A stretch of 64,000 bases of DNA. It comes from Clostridium sartagoforme (GTDB taxonomy: Bacteria > Bacillota > Clostridia > Clostridiales > Clostridiaceae). The notes under the pieces were generated by a model. The model searched no databases. It worked only from the letters and a program-made list of their open reading frames with translations, and had not been told where the DNA came from. The stretch spans positions 124,001 to 188,000 of the forward strand of contig NZ_SRYR01000004.1 in assembly GCF_004794105.1 (NCBI RefSeq), read 5' to 3'. The position numbers and the translations under genes were made by a program. Shown here piece by piece: positions 34,303-42,057 of this stretch (positions are counted from its first letter, which is position 1; the number at the start of each line of letters is the position of its first letter).

Positions 34303-35298
34303 ATGGCAGATTTTATTGCTGATAAATATAAGTTTTCCACAAAGGCTCCATCTGTTTTAGCTTTAGAGGAAGTTATAGAGAAAAGAAGAGAAGAAATTGC
34401 AAAGTTAGGTGAAGAACTTTTAAATTATAAGATATTAATTAAGGACTTGTACCATGATGAGCCATCATATATAACAAGAAATAAAATTTTAAATATAGCA
34501 TATTTTATAATTGAAGATGTTGAGATATTTGAAATTTTTAATACTAGTAAGAAGTTTCCAATGAATAGACTTTTAAGAAGAACTCCAGTAAATAAGGAGT
34601 TCTTAGTGGAATGGAAGGAGCATATTATCGCATATGCAATAATACTTGCTGATCCATATTATAAGAATCTACAAGATTATATTCAAATAGTTGAATCAAT
34701 AAATATTTTAGGGGCTGAAGAAATTAGCCAATCTATTAAAGAGGAAGAGCATAGGGGGATTATATTAGAGAAGCTTATGGGAGCTGCTGTAATTTTAACT
34801 TCTAAAGGTGAGTTTCTTAAAGTTAAGGCTGAAAAAGATGCTATGATTGGAGAAGAAGTAGTTGCTAAGGAAGGTTTTAGAATAGGAAAGTACAAGCTTC
34901 AAATATCTATTTTCTTAAGTATAGTAGTACTTGTATCAGCAATAGTAATATTTAGTTATAAGAAATTAGATAAAACTATAGTAATAGATACAACATCATC
35001 AATTACTTTAGAAGTAAATAAATATGATACTATTATTAATGCATATACAGCAACTGAAAAAGGTAATATTATGTTAGATAAATTAAATCTCCATAATGGA
35101 AAATTAGATGAATCTGTATTAAGCATTATAGATTATGCATCTAAAAATGAAATGATTCCTGAATCAGGTATAATAATAACTGTAACTGGAAATGCTCTAG
35201 AATACAATGCATTAGAGAAAACAGAGAAGTTTATCGACGAAAAAGATTTAAAGATTAAACTTAATAACTCAGGTGATGAACATAAGGTAAGTCCTTAA
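34303..35298 (+). CDS. Apparent SigI-like C-domain fused to RsgI-type anti-sigma transmembrane protein
   Basis: 331 residues. Residues 22-130 ([64 protein letters not shown]) follow the pattern of the C-terminal DNA-binding region of SigI sigma factors. Residues 150-190 ([28 protein letters not shown]) match the RsgI N-terminal anti-sigma domain. Residues 201-217 are a membrane span. Residues 227-300 ([37 protein letters not shown]) match the extracellular RsgI middle domain. There is no sigma region 2, so it cannot work as a full sigma factor. I infer a membrane-tethered sensor. AAGGAGGAG precedes ATG. Confidence 0.7.
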   Translation: MADFIADKYKFSTKAPSVLALEEVIEKRREEIAKLGEELLNYKILIKDLYHDEPSYITRNKILNIAYFIIEDVEIFEIFNTSKKFPMNRLLRRTPVNKEFLVEWKEHIIAYAIILADPYYKNLQDYIQIVESINILGAEEISQSIKEEEHRGIILEKLMGAAVILTSKGEFLKVKAEKDAMIGEEVVAKEGFRIGKYKLQISIFLSIVVLVSAIVIFSYKKLDKTIVIDTTSSITLEVNKYDTIINAYTATEKGNIMLDKLNLHNGKLDESVLSIIDYASKNEMIPESGIIITVTGNALEYNALEKTEKFIDEKDLKIKLNNSGDEHKVSP

Positions 35299-35318
35299 AT
35301 ATTAAAAAGGTGATAAGA

Positions 35319-36089
35319 ATGAATAACAAAAATAACAAATACATAATAGTACATAAGGATAGAGGGGAAGAAGTAAGGTTAAATAAGTTTATAAGTGAAA
35401 CTGGATTCTGCTCAAGAAGAGAAGCGGATAAACTTATAGAATCTGGTAGAGTAACTGTGAATGGTAAGAAGGCTGTTATGGGTACTAAGGTTCCTAAAGG
35501 TGCTGACGTAAGAGTAGATGGTAAGTCTCTATTTAAAGAAGAGGAATTAGTTTATATAGCCTTAAATAAACCTGTAGGAATCACTTGTACAACAGAAAAA
35601 AAGGTTAAAGGAAATATAGTGGATTTTGTAAATCATAAAAAAAGAATATTTCCTATAGGAAGACTTGATAAAGATTCACAAGGGTTAATACTTTTAACAA
35701 ATGATGGAGATATAGTAAATAAGATTTTAAGAGCTGGAAACAGTCATGAAAAAGAATATATTGTTACAGTAGATAAGCCAATAAGTGAAAAGTTTATAGA
35801 ATCAATGGGATCAGGAGTAAGAATACTAGGTACTATTACTAAGGAATGCCATGTAGAAAAAATAGGTGTAAAGACTTTTAGAATAATATTAACTCAAGGT
35901 ATGAATAGACAAATAAGAAGAATGTGTGAAACATTAGGATATACTGTAGTTAAACTAAAAAGAATAAGAATAATGAATATAAAATTAGATGATTTAAAAA
36001 TAGGAGCTTGGAGAGACTTAACTACAGAAGAATTAAAAGAACTAAGTAAGTTAATAGGTACTTCAGGAAAAACCAAAGAATATAGCTAG
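35319..36089 (+). CDS. RNA pseudouridine synthase, RsuA/RluF family
   Basis: 256 residues. N-terminal S4 RNA-binding domain ([32 protein letters not shown]), then the synthase core with the catalytic Asp in [18 protein letters not shown] and the C-terminal [15 protein letters not shown] signature, which favours RluF (23S rRNA) over RsuA. A GTG at 35310 overlaps the AAAGGTG ribosome site; ATG 35319 is preferred. Third gene of the sortase unit, 20 bases after the fusion gene. Confidence 0.88.
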   Translation: MNNKNNKYIIVHKDRGEEVRLNKFISETGFCSRREADKLIESGRVTVNGKKAVMGTKVPKGADVRVDGKSLFKEEELVYIALNKPVGITCTTEKKVKGNIVDFVNHKKRIFPIGRLDKDSQGLILLTNDGDIVNKILRAGNSHEKEYIVTVDKPISEKFIESMGSGVRILGTITKECHVEKIGVKTFRIILTQGMNRQIRRMCETLGYTVVKLKRIRIMNIKLDDLKIGAWRDLTTEELKELSKLIGTSGKTKEYS

Positions 36090-36092
36090 ATA

Positions 36093-36321
36093 AAGTGATT
36101 CTTAGAAGAACTAATCCAGGTGCGTAGCAGTGCTTAGCTCCCACTTTGAGAAGAGGGAGTATTAGCAATAGTAATGGAAGTGATGGGATGAATCATATAA
36201 ATTCCCCTTGGTAGGATAAAGGAAGAAATTAAGTAAGCTTAATTTCAATTATTAATAATTAATATATAAACTATTGATTGTTAAAAAGCCTTTAATTGAA
36301 CCAAGGGGAATTTTTATATAA
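36093..36321 (+). ncRNA. Unidentified structured RNA candidate with terminator
   Basis: Immediately after the pseudouridine synthase gene. Closing helix TGATTC (36098) with GAATCA (about 36191); inside, a strong hairpin CTCCCACTT-TGAG-AAGAGGGAG extended by TGCT/AGCA. After it, ATTCCCCTTGGT pairs with ACCAAGGGGAAT across about 80 bases and is followed by TTTTTAT, a terminator-like end near 36321. G and C content is well above the surroundings. I compared it mentally with lysine, cobalamin, c-di-GMP, SRP and 6S RNAs and found no match. Confidence 0.45.
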
Positions 36322-36548
36322 CTTTCACAAGTACTGTATATAATTCTATATATGATATTTTTGTGAAATTCTAAAGGGTGAATTTAATAAGAAATTAATT
36401 TAAATCTGTTTGATCCATAAGTTTTATTCAAATCATAATAAAAGAATATACAAATTAAACCCCTCCTACTTGAATAAAGGAAAAAGTTTATTGTTAAAGT
36501 CTTCTTAAAATAGAAAATTGTCCACCAATTAATAATTATGCGAAAAAG

Positions 36549-37045
36549 TTATCCACAACCTCTAAAGTGGCTTATCATAAGGGGTTCAGAAAATGGTAAA
36601 ATTTAATTATAGGATTTTATGGTAAAAATATGAAGGTTACGCACATAATCCACAGGTGGGTGTGGATAAGTTGTGTAAAGGGTGTTAACATGAGTGTTAA
36701 TAAATAATAATAAATATGTACATACTATTAAATATACAGAATAAATATATTTTAATATTAAGAAAATTACTATGTAAGTAGGAGAAAATATTATGAGAGC
36801 AGTAAATAAGATAATAGTATCAGTAATAGTAATTCTATTAAATATCAATAGTTATCCACAAGGGGTGTTAATAACTAAAAAGGAAAACTTTGTCGAAAAT
36901 CCTATTCTTGTGGATAAACCTATAAAAGAAAAGACAAGTTATATAAATATTGATGTAGAAATTCCTCAGATTGTAGGACTTGCTAATAAGGATAGGGAAA
37001 AAGATATCAACAACAAAATTTTAGATAAAACTAATCTGTGGATAA
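36549..37045. other. Cluster of DnaA boxes
   Basis: Five perfect copies of the DnaA box TTATCCACA: plus strand at 36549-36557 and 36852-36860; minus strand at 36661-36669, 36909-36917 and 37037-37045. A one-mismatch copy TAATCCACA lies at 36646-36654. Two lie in the intergenic part and three inside the start of the following gene. The non-coding 36322-36792 holds no gene. No dnaA, dnaN or AT-rich unwinding motif is seen, so this is a DnaA-binding cluster rather than a proven origin. Confidence 0.8.
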
Positions 37046-37473
37046 AAGATGTTAAAGATACAAGTGAGGATTTAAAGCCTACAATACCATATGAAGTTTT
37101 TGCTAGATATACTTTAGCTAATGATAATGAAGTTCTAAGTTTTTACATAGATAATTATCAATTTAGTGGAGGGGCTCATGGGATAACTATAAGAGATACT
37201 TATAATATAAAAATAAGTAGTGGGGAAGATGTACAGTTAAAAGATCTATTTAATGAAGGATATGATTATACTAGTTATATTAATGAAGAAATAAGAAAAG
37301 AAGTAAATAAACATCCAGAATATTATTTCCCGGGAAAAGAAGGCTTTAATGGAATAAAAGAAAATCAACAATTCTACATAAAAGATGGTAAGCTTATTAT
37401 ACACTTTCCTTACTATGAAATAGCACCATATGCATCTGGAATGCCAGAATTCACGATAGAAATTAAAAAATGA
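36793..37473 (+). CDS. Exported DUF4163/DUF3298 domain protein
   Basis: 226 residues. Hydrophobic N-terminus (about 4-17) fits a signal peptide or anchor. The body has VEIPQIVGLANKDREKDINN and SFYIDNYQFSGGAHG, then DLFNEGYDYTSYINEEIRKE and YYEIAPYASGMPEFTI, the usual DUF4163 plus DUF3298 layout also seen in RsiV and the non-catalytic part of PdaC. Such domains bind wall-related ligands or lysozyme in known cases. Three perfect DnaA boxes lie in its first 255 coding bases. TAGGAG precedes ATG. Convergent with the P-type ATPase. Confidence 0.8.
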   Translation: MRAVNKIIVSVIVILLNINSYPQGVLITKKENFVENPILVDKPIKEKTSYINIDVEIPQIVGLANKDREKDINNKILDKTNLWIKDVKDTSEDLKPTIPYEVFARYTLANDNEVLSFYIDNYQFSGGAHGITIRDTYNIKISSGEDVQLKDLFNEGYDYTSYINEEIRKEVNKHPEYYFPGKEGFNGIKENQQFYIKDGKLIIHFPYYEIAPYASGMPEFTIEIKK

Positions 37474-37656
37474 AAGAATGAAGGAATGAAGAAATGAAAA
37501 AGTGAAAAAATGAAGGAAAAAATTAAGGAGGTTTTGCTGTGCAAAACCTCCTAACTATATAAATGATCTTATAAGAAATCTGCAAAGATTTTTAATCATC
37601 TTTTTTTTATTCTTTAATTTTTTCATTCTTTCATTAATAAAATGCAACGCATTTTA
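37474..37656 (-). repeat. Post-stop repeat family C, copy 2
   Basis: Fills the whole gap between two convergent genes. Read on the minus strand it starts directly after the ATPase stop: TAAAATGCGTTGCATTTTAT, then TAATGAAAGAATGAAAAAAT, TTTGCAGAT, TTATAAGAT, a hairpin GGTTTTGCACAGCAAAACC, and ends in tandem ATGAAAGA-like tracts next to the other gene's stop. Same order as 24487-24672. Confidence 0.8.
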
Positions 37657-40323
37657 TTATGCGACTTTGCTTATATCATTCTTTTCTTCAACTATATTTT
37701 CTTTAGAGGATTTATTGCTAGATACTAAATCTCTTATTACCTTAACTACTTGAATAATTACAGTAGGTAGGAAAGCAAATAAGTAAATGTATCCTACTTG
37801 TGATCCAGTTAATACAGAAACTTCAAATAAGCTTTGCATAAATGGTAGGAATAAAACTGCATTTAGTAATAATAATCCTACACCAAAAGCCATCCAGCTA
37901 TATCTGTTTGAGAATAATCCAATAGAGAATATTGATTTATCTCCTCTACAGTTAAATCCGTGGAATAGTCTAGCTAAACATAGTGTAGCAAAAGCCATAG
38001 TTGAACCAACAGCATCATTTACTTTTAAGCCCATGTAGAATGCTGCTAAAGTAAATATTGAAATTACTAAACCTTCAAGAGCAATTTCTGCTATAAGATC
38101 TTTAGATAGTATTGAAGAATTTCTTCCTCTAGGTTTATCCTTTAATAAATCTTTTTGAGGCTTTTCCATACCTATTGCAATAGCAGGTAAACTATCTGTT
38201 AATAAGTTGATAAATAGTAAATGTACTGCATGGAATGGCATTGGTAGCGCCATAATTGAAGCATATAATACTGATAATATACCTGAAGCATTACCAGATA
38301 ATAAGAACTTAATAGAGTTCTTTATATTCTTATAAATATTTCTACCATTAGCAACAGATTTAACTATAGTTGCAAAGTTATCATCTGTTAATATTACTGA
38401 TGCAGCATCTTTAGATACCTCTGTACCTGTAATACCCATAGCTATACCGATATCAGCTTGTTTAAGTGCAGGCGCATCATTAACTCCATCACCTGTCATA
38501 GCAACAATTTCATCTCTTTCTTGCCAAGCTCTAACGATTCTTATTTTATGCTCAGGAGAAACTCTAGCATAAACTGATATATGCTCAACATTTTCTCTAA
38601 GCTCATCATCTGTCATTTTTTCTAATTCAACACCTTCAACAGCTCTATCACCATCTTGTAGGATTCCTATTTGCTTAGCTATAGCAGAAGCAGTTATTTT
38701 ATGGTCTCCTGTAATCATAACTGGTTTAATTCCAGCAGTTATACAATCTCTAACAGCTTCAGCAGATTCTTCTCTTGGTGGATCTATCATTGAAATAAGA
38801 CCAAGGAAGGTATATCCATTCTCATGTTCTAAAGTTAAAGCATTGTCAGCAGTTTCAAACTCTTTATAAGCAAAGGCTAATACTCTTAAACCACTTTGAG
38901 ATAATTGTTTATTAGTATTAATGATATTTTGCTTGTCCTCATAAGTTATATCTCTAACTCCAGAAGAAGTCTTAATTTTAACTATTCTATCTAAAAGTAC
39001 ATCGAAAGCACCTTTAGTAAACATTAAGTACTTATTATCAAAGTTATGAAGTGTACTCATAAGCTTTCTGTCAGAATCAAAAGGTATTTCGCCTAATCTT
39101 CCATATGTTTTTCTTAAATCTAATTCTTCTATAGATAGTTTATGACCAAGGTTAACTAAAGCTACTTCAGTTGGATCTCCAATTTCTACCCCATCTTTTG
39201 AAGTAGAATCATTACATAATATAGAAGCATTAACTAAGTATTTAGCAACTTCATCATTTAAGTCACATTCTTCACCATCTACTAATTTGTTATCAAAATA
39301 AATTTTCTTTACAGTCATTTTATTTTGAGTTAAAGTACCAGTTTTATCTGAACATATTACAGATACAGAACCTAATCCTTCAACAGCTCTTAATTTCTTA
39401 ACTATAGCATTTTCTTTTGCCATCTTTTGAGTTCCAAGAGCTAAAACTATTGTAACTATTGAGCTTAATGCTTCTGGTATAGCAGCAACAGCTAAGGCAA
39501 CAGCAAACATAAGAGAATCTAAAAGGTTAGTTCCTCTATAAAGGCTTAAACCAAAAACTAAGATACAAACTATGAATATACCAATAGCAAGTTTCTTACT
39601 AAAGTCATCTAAGCTTACTTGAAGAGGAGTTTGTTTTTCTTGAGTTTCTTCCATTAGGTTAGCAATCTTACCTATTTCAGTATTCATACCAGTTCCAGTA
39701 ACTACTACTAAAGCTCTACCATAAGTAACTAGAGAACCTGAGAATACCATGTTCTTTTGATCACCTAAAGCAATTTCTTCTTTTTCAATAATATCAACTA
39801 TCTTGTCCACACTCTCTGATTCACCAGTAAGGGAACTTTCATTTACTTGAAGAGAGAAGTTTTGAATAATTCTACCATCAGCAGAAATCATATCTCCAGC
39901 TTCAAGAATTAAAATATCACCAGGTACTAATTCCTTAGAAGGGATTTCTACTTTATGCCCATTTCTATATACCTTTGCACAAGGTGAAGATAAAGCTTTT
40001 AAACTATCTAAAGATTGTTCCGCCTTAAAGTGTTGAACAGTACCTAAAAGAGCATTAAGTACAATAACAGCAATAATTACTATTGTACTTTCTAAACTTC
40101 CAGTAATTGCAGAGATAACTGCAGCTGCAATTAAGATTAATACTAATAAGTCTTTAAATTGACTTAAAAATACTTGAAGTACTGTTTGTTTTTTCTTTTC
40201 AGTTAATTGGTTAAGACCATACTTATCAAGGTTGTCCTTAAGTTGCTTTTCGCTTAAACCTTCAGAAGTAACATTAAACTCATTTAGGACTTCTTCATAA
40301 GGCATCGAAAAATACTTTTTCAT
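37657..40323 (-). CDS. P-type cation ATPase (Ca2+/Mn2+ exporter type)
   Basis: 888 residues of the P2 (SERCA/PMCA-like) class. Cation ATPase N-terminal domain (YFSMPYEEVLNEFNVTSEG), TGES actuator motif (NESSLTGESESV), membrane motif AAIPEALSSI, phosphorylated Asp326 in CSDKTGTLTQ, MITGDHKITA and MTGDGVNDAPALKQADIG. Export of Ca2+ is the family norm, but the leader carries a Mn2+ riboswitch, so Mn2+ export is likely. GGAGG lies 7 bases before ATG 40323; six upstream codons have no site. The final residues run into repeat C. Confidence 0.9.
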   Translation of the reverse strand: MKKYFSMPYEEVLNEFNVTSEGLSEKQLKDNLDKYGLNQLTEKKKQTVLQVFLSQFKDLLVLILIAAAVISAITGSLESTIVIIAVIVLNALLGTVQHFKAEQSLDSLKALSSPCAKVYRNGHKVEIPSKELVPGDILILEAGDMISADGRIIQNFSLQVNESSLTGESESVDKIVDIIEKEEIALGDQKNMVFSGSLVTYGRALVVVTGTGMNTEIGKIANLMEETQEKQTPLQVSLDDFSKKLAIGIFIVCILVFGLSLYRGTNLLDSLMFAVALAVAAIPEALSSIVTIVLALGTQKMAKENAIVKKLRAVEGLGSVSVICSDKTGTLTQNKMTVKKIYFDNKLVDGEECDLNDEVAKYLVNASILCNDSTSKDGVEIGDPTEVALVNLGHKLSIEELDLRKTYGRLGEIPFDSDRKLMSTLHNFDNKYLMFTKGAFDVLLDRIVKIKTSSGVRDITYEDKQNIINTNKQLSQSGLRVLAFAYKEFETADNALTLEHENGYTFLGLISMIDPPREESAEAVRDCITAGIKPVMITGDHKITASAIAKQIGILQDGDRAVEGVELEKMTDDELRENVEHISVYARVSPEHKIRIVRAWQERDEIVAMTGDGVNDAPALKQADIGIAMGITGTEVSKDAASVILTDDNFATIVKSVANGRNIYKNIKNSIKFLLSGNASGILSVLYASIMALPMPFHAVHLLFINLLTDSLPAIAIGMEKPQKDLLKDKPRGRNSSILSKDLIAEIALEGLVISIFTLAAFYMGLKVNDAVGSTMAFATLCLARLFHGFNCRGDKSIFSIGLFSNRYSWMAFGVGLLLLNAVLFLPFMQSLFEVSVLTGSQVGYIYLFAFLPTVIIQVVKVIRDLVSSNKSSKENIVEEKNDISKVA

Positions 40324-40383
40324 TTTGATTCCTCCAAACATAATAATAATAAGAATATAGATAATTTCTAGGAGTCTATAAAA

Positions 40384-40512
40384 AAAGAGACTCTTAATAC
40401 AATTTTTATAAAAATAAAAACTGTATTAAAAGTCTCGTTACCAAGATGGTATATAACACCAGACTATAATAGCCGCGAATGTTGATGTTATATTTTTAAC
40501 TACTCCCTCTTA
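40384..40512 (-). promoter_or_regulatory. Mn2+ riboswitch (yybP-ykoY) with terminator
   Basis: Minus strand: AGAGGGAGTAG, AACATCAACATTCGCGG, CTGGTGTTATATACC and CTTGGTAACGAGAC, the yybP-ykoY core with the conserved Mn-binding loops. The 3' end (GAGACTTTTAATACA) pairs with TTGTATTAAGAGTCTC to form a terminator with a T7 run. Mn2+ binding should permit expression of the ATPase downstream. Confidence 0.9.
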
Positions 40513-40535
40513 ATGGAATATTTACTTATAATATT

Positions 40536-40564
40536 ATAATAGATTGAATCGAAAAAAATGTCAA
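40536..40564 (-). promoter_or_regulatory. Promoter of the Mn-riboswitch ATPase transcript
   Basis: Minus strand TTGACA (40564-40559), 17-bp spacer, TATTAT (40541-40536). The remaining 40565-40650 is the start region of manC on the plus strand. Confidence 0.65.
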
Positions 40565-40650
40565 TATATAATATTTGTATTTTCAAAATTTCACAAAAAA
40601 AAATCAATGGCATAATATATAACATAGTATTTACATGGAGTTGAAAATTA

Positions 40651-41718
40651 TTGATATACGGGCTAATATTAGCAGGAGGAAAAGGGACAAGACTTTATCC
40701 TTTATCTAGATCAGAAAGGCCTAAACAATTTCTTAAAGTTATTAATAACAAAAGCTTTCTACAAAATACAGTAGAGAGAGTAACACCATTAATAGATAAT
40801 GACAATATTTATATAGTGACAAATAAGGAATATCAGGATAAAGTTAAGCTTGAGCTTGAAAATATTAATTCTAATAATATATTTACAGAGCCTATGAATA
40901 AGGAAACTGCTACATGTATAGGTTTATCAGCAGTTAAGCTATTGAAAAAAGATAATGATGCTATTATGGTTGTTTTACCATCAGACCATCATATTGAAAA
41001 TGAGAAGCTATATATTGAAACTTTAGGGCAAGCTGTAGATATTGCAAATAAAAAGAGGGGAATAGTAACCTTAGGGATAACACCAAGTAGAGCAGAAACA
41101 GGATATGGATATATTGAGATGGGACAAAGAATCCAAGGGGAAATACCTAGTTTTAGAGTAGCTAGATTTACTGAAAAGCCTAATATTGAGGTAGCAAGAG
41201 ACTTTTTATTAAAGGGTAGTTATTTATGGAACTCAGGTATGTTTATTTTTAGAGCTGATGTAATACTAAGAGAAATAGAAAAATATCTTCCTAAGCTTTA
41301 TAAATCTTTAATGGAAATTTATAAGCATTTGGGAGAAGAGGATGAAGAGGAAGTTATTAAAGAACAATATTCTATAATAGATGGAATCTCAATTGATTTT
41401 GGAGTTATGCAAAAAACAAGAAAGGCTTTTGTTATTAAAAGTGATTTTATTTGGGATGATATAGGAAGCTTTTCAGCCTTAAGTAGATATTTAATAGAAA
41501 ATAGAAGCAATAAGATTAGTGAAAATGTATACCTTCAAGATAGCGAAAATTGTGCGGTTTTTGGGGAGAAAAACTTAGTAATAGGCTTTGGCATTAAGGA
41601 TTTAATCATAGTAGACGCTGGAGATGTGATACTAGTGATGGATAGAAATAGGGAACAGGAAATAAAGCATTTACTAAATGATTTAAATGATAAGAACGGG
41701 TATAGGGATTTTATTTAA
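40651..41718 (+). CDS. Mannose-1-phosphate guanylyltransferase
   Basis: 355 residues. Makes GDP-mannose from GTP and mannose 1-phosphate. The nucleotidyltransferase motif LILAGGKGTRLYPLSRSERPKQF starts the protein, MVVLPSDHHI holds the metal Asp, and FTEKPN and YLWNSGMF are family markers. The usual C-terminal isomerase domain of bifunctional enzymes is missing. The start is TTG 40651 with TGGAG upstream. No GDP-mannose-using gene adjoins; the envelope GT cluster is far upstream in the window. Confidence 0.9.
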   Translation: MIYGLILAGGKGTRLYPLSRSERPKQFLKVINNKSFLQNTVERVTPLIDNDNIYIVTNKEYQDKVKLELENINSNNIFTEPMNKETATCIGLSAVKLLKKDNDAIMVVLPSDHHIENEKLYIETLGQAVDIANKKRGIVTLGITPSRAETGYGYIEMGQRIQGEIPSFRVARFTEKPNIEVARDFLLKGSYLWNSGMFIFRADVILREIEKYLPKLYKSLMEIYKHLGEEDEEEVIKEQYSIIDGISIDFGVMQKTRKAFVIKSDFIWDDIGSFSALSRYLIENRSNKISENVYLQDSENCAVFGEKNLVIGFGIKDLIIVDAGDVILVMDRNREQEIKHLLNDLNDKNGYRDFI

Positions 41719-41725
41719 CTTGCAT

Positions 41726-41770
41726 AAAAAGGTTGTAATTTAAGTTTAGGCTTAGGTTACAACCTTTTTT
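41726..41770 (+). terminator. Terminator of the mannose-1-phosphate guanylyltransferase gene
   Basis: AAAAAGGTTGTAA pairs with TTACAACCTTTTT around an 18-nt loop. Confidence 0.85.
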
Positions 41771-41937
41771 ACTTTAATATATTATTTAATGAAAATTAGT
41801 TTTACTTCGTATAAGAAGTTCTAGATATGAAGATACCTAAAGTAAAAAGAAGAGGTATTTTTTAGACTTAAAAATAAATAGAAAGAATAAAGTAGTAAGT
41901 TTTAATAAGAAAAACAAATAAATATTTAAAAAAGGTA

Positions 41938-41996
41938 TTGCAAAATCAAAAAGTTGGAATATAATAAAACTATACCACCCCCTGGGGGTGGGGGTA
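41938..41996 (+). promoter_or_regulatory. copA promoter with CsoR-type operator
   Basis: TTGCAA (41938-41943), 16-bp spacer, TATAAT (41960-41965). Just after it, around the start of transcription, lies the G/C palindrome ACCCCCTGGGGGT (about 41977-41989) with GGGGGTA at its right, matching CsoR copper-repressor operators (ATACCCC/GGGGTAT type). No csoR gene in the window, so CsoR must act in trans. The rest of 41771-41937 is AT-rich without a recognised feature. Confidence 0.8.
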
Positions 41997-42057
41997 AAAA
42001 GAATAGAAATTATCTTTTTATATAAAATATAATTATGATCTAAAGGAGATGAATGCT

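Noticed and set aside
36093..36321. Lysine, cobalamin or c-di-GMP riboswitch, or SRP RNA
   Set aside because: Only short stretches such as GGTGCG match; conserved cores are missing.
36549..37045. Main chromosomal replication origin
   Set aside because: Many DnaA boxes, but no dnaA, dnaN, recF or rpmH and no clear unwinding element nearby.
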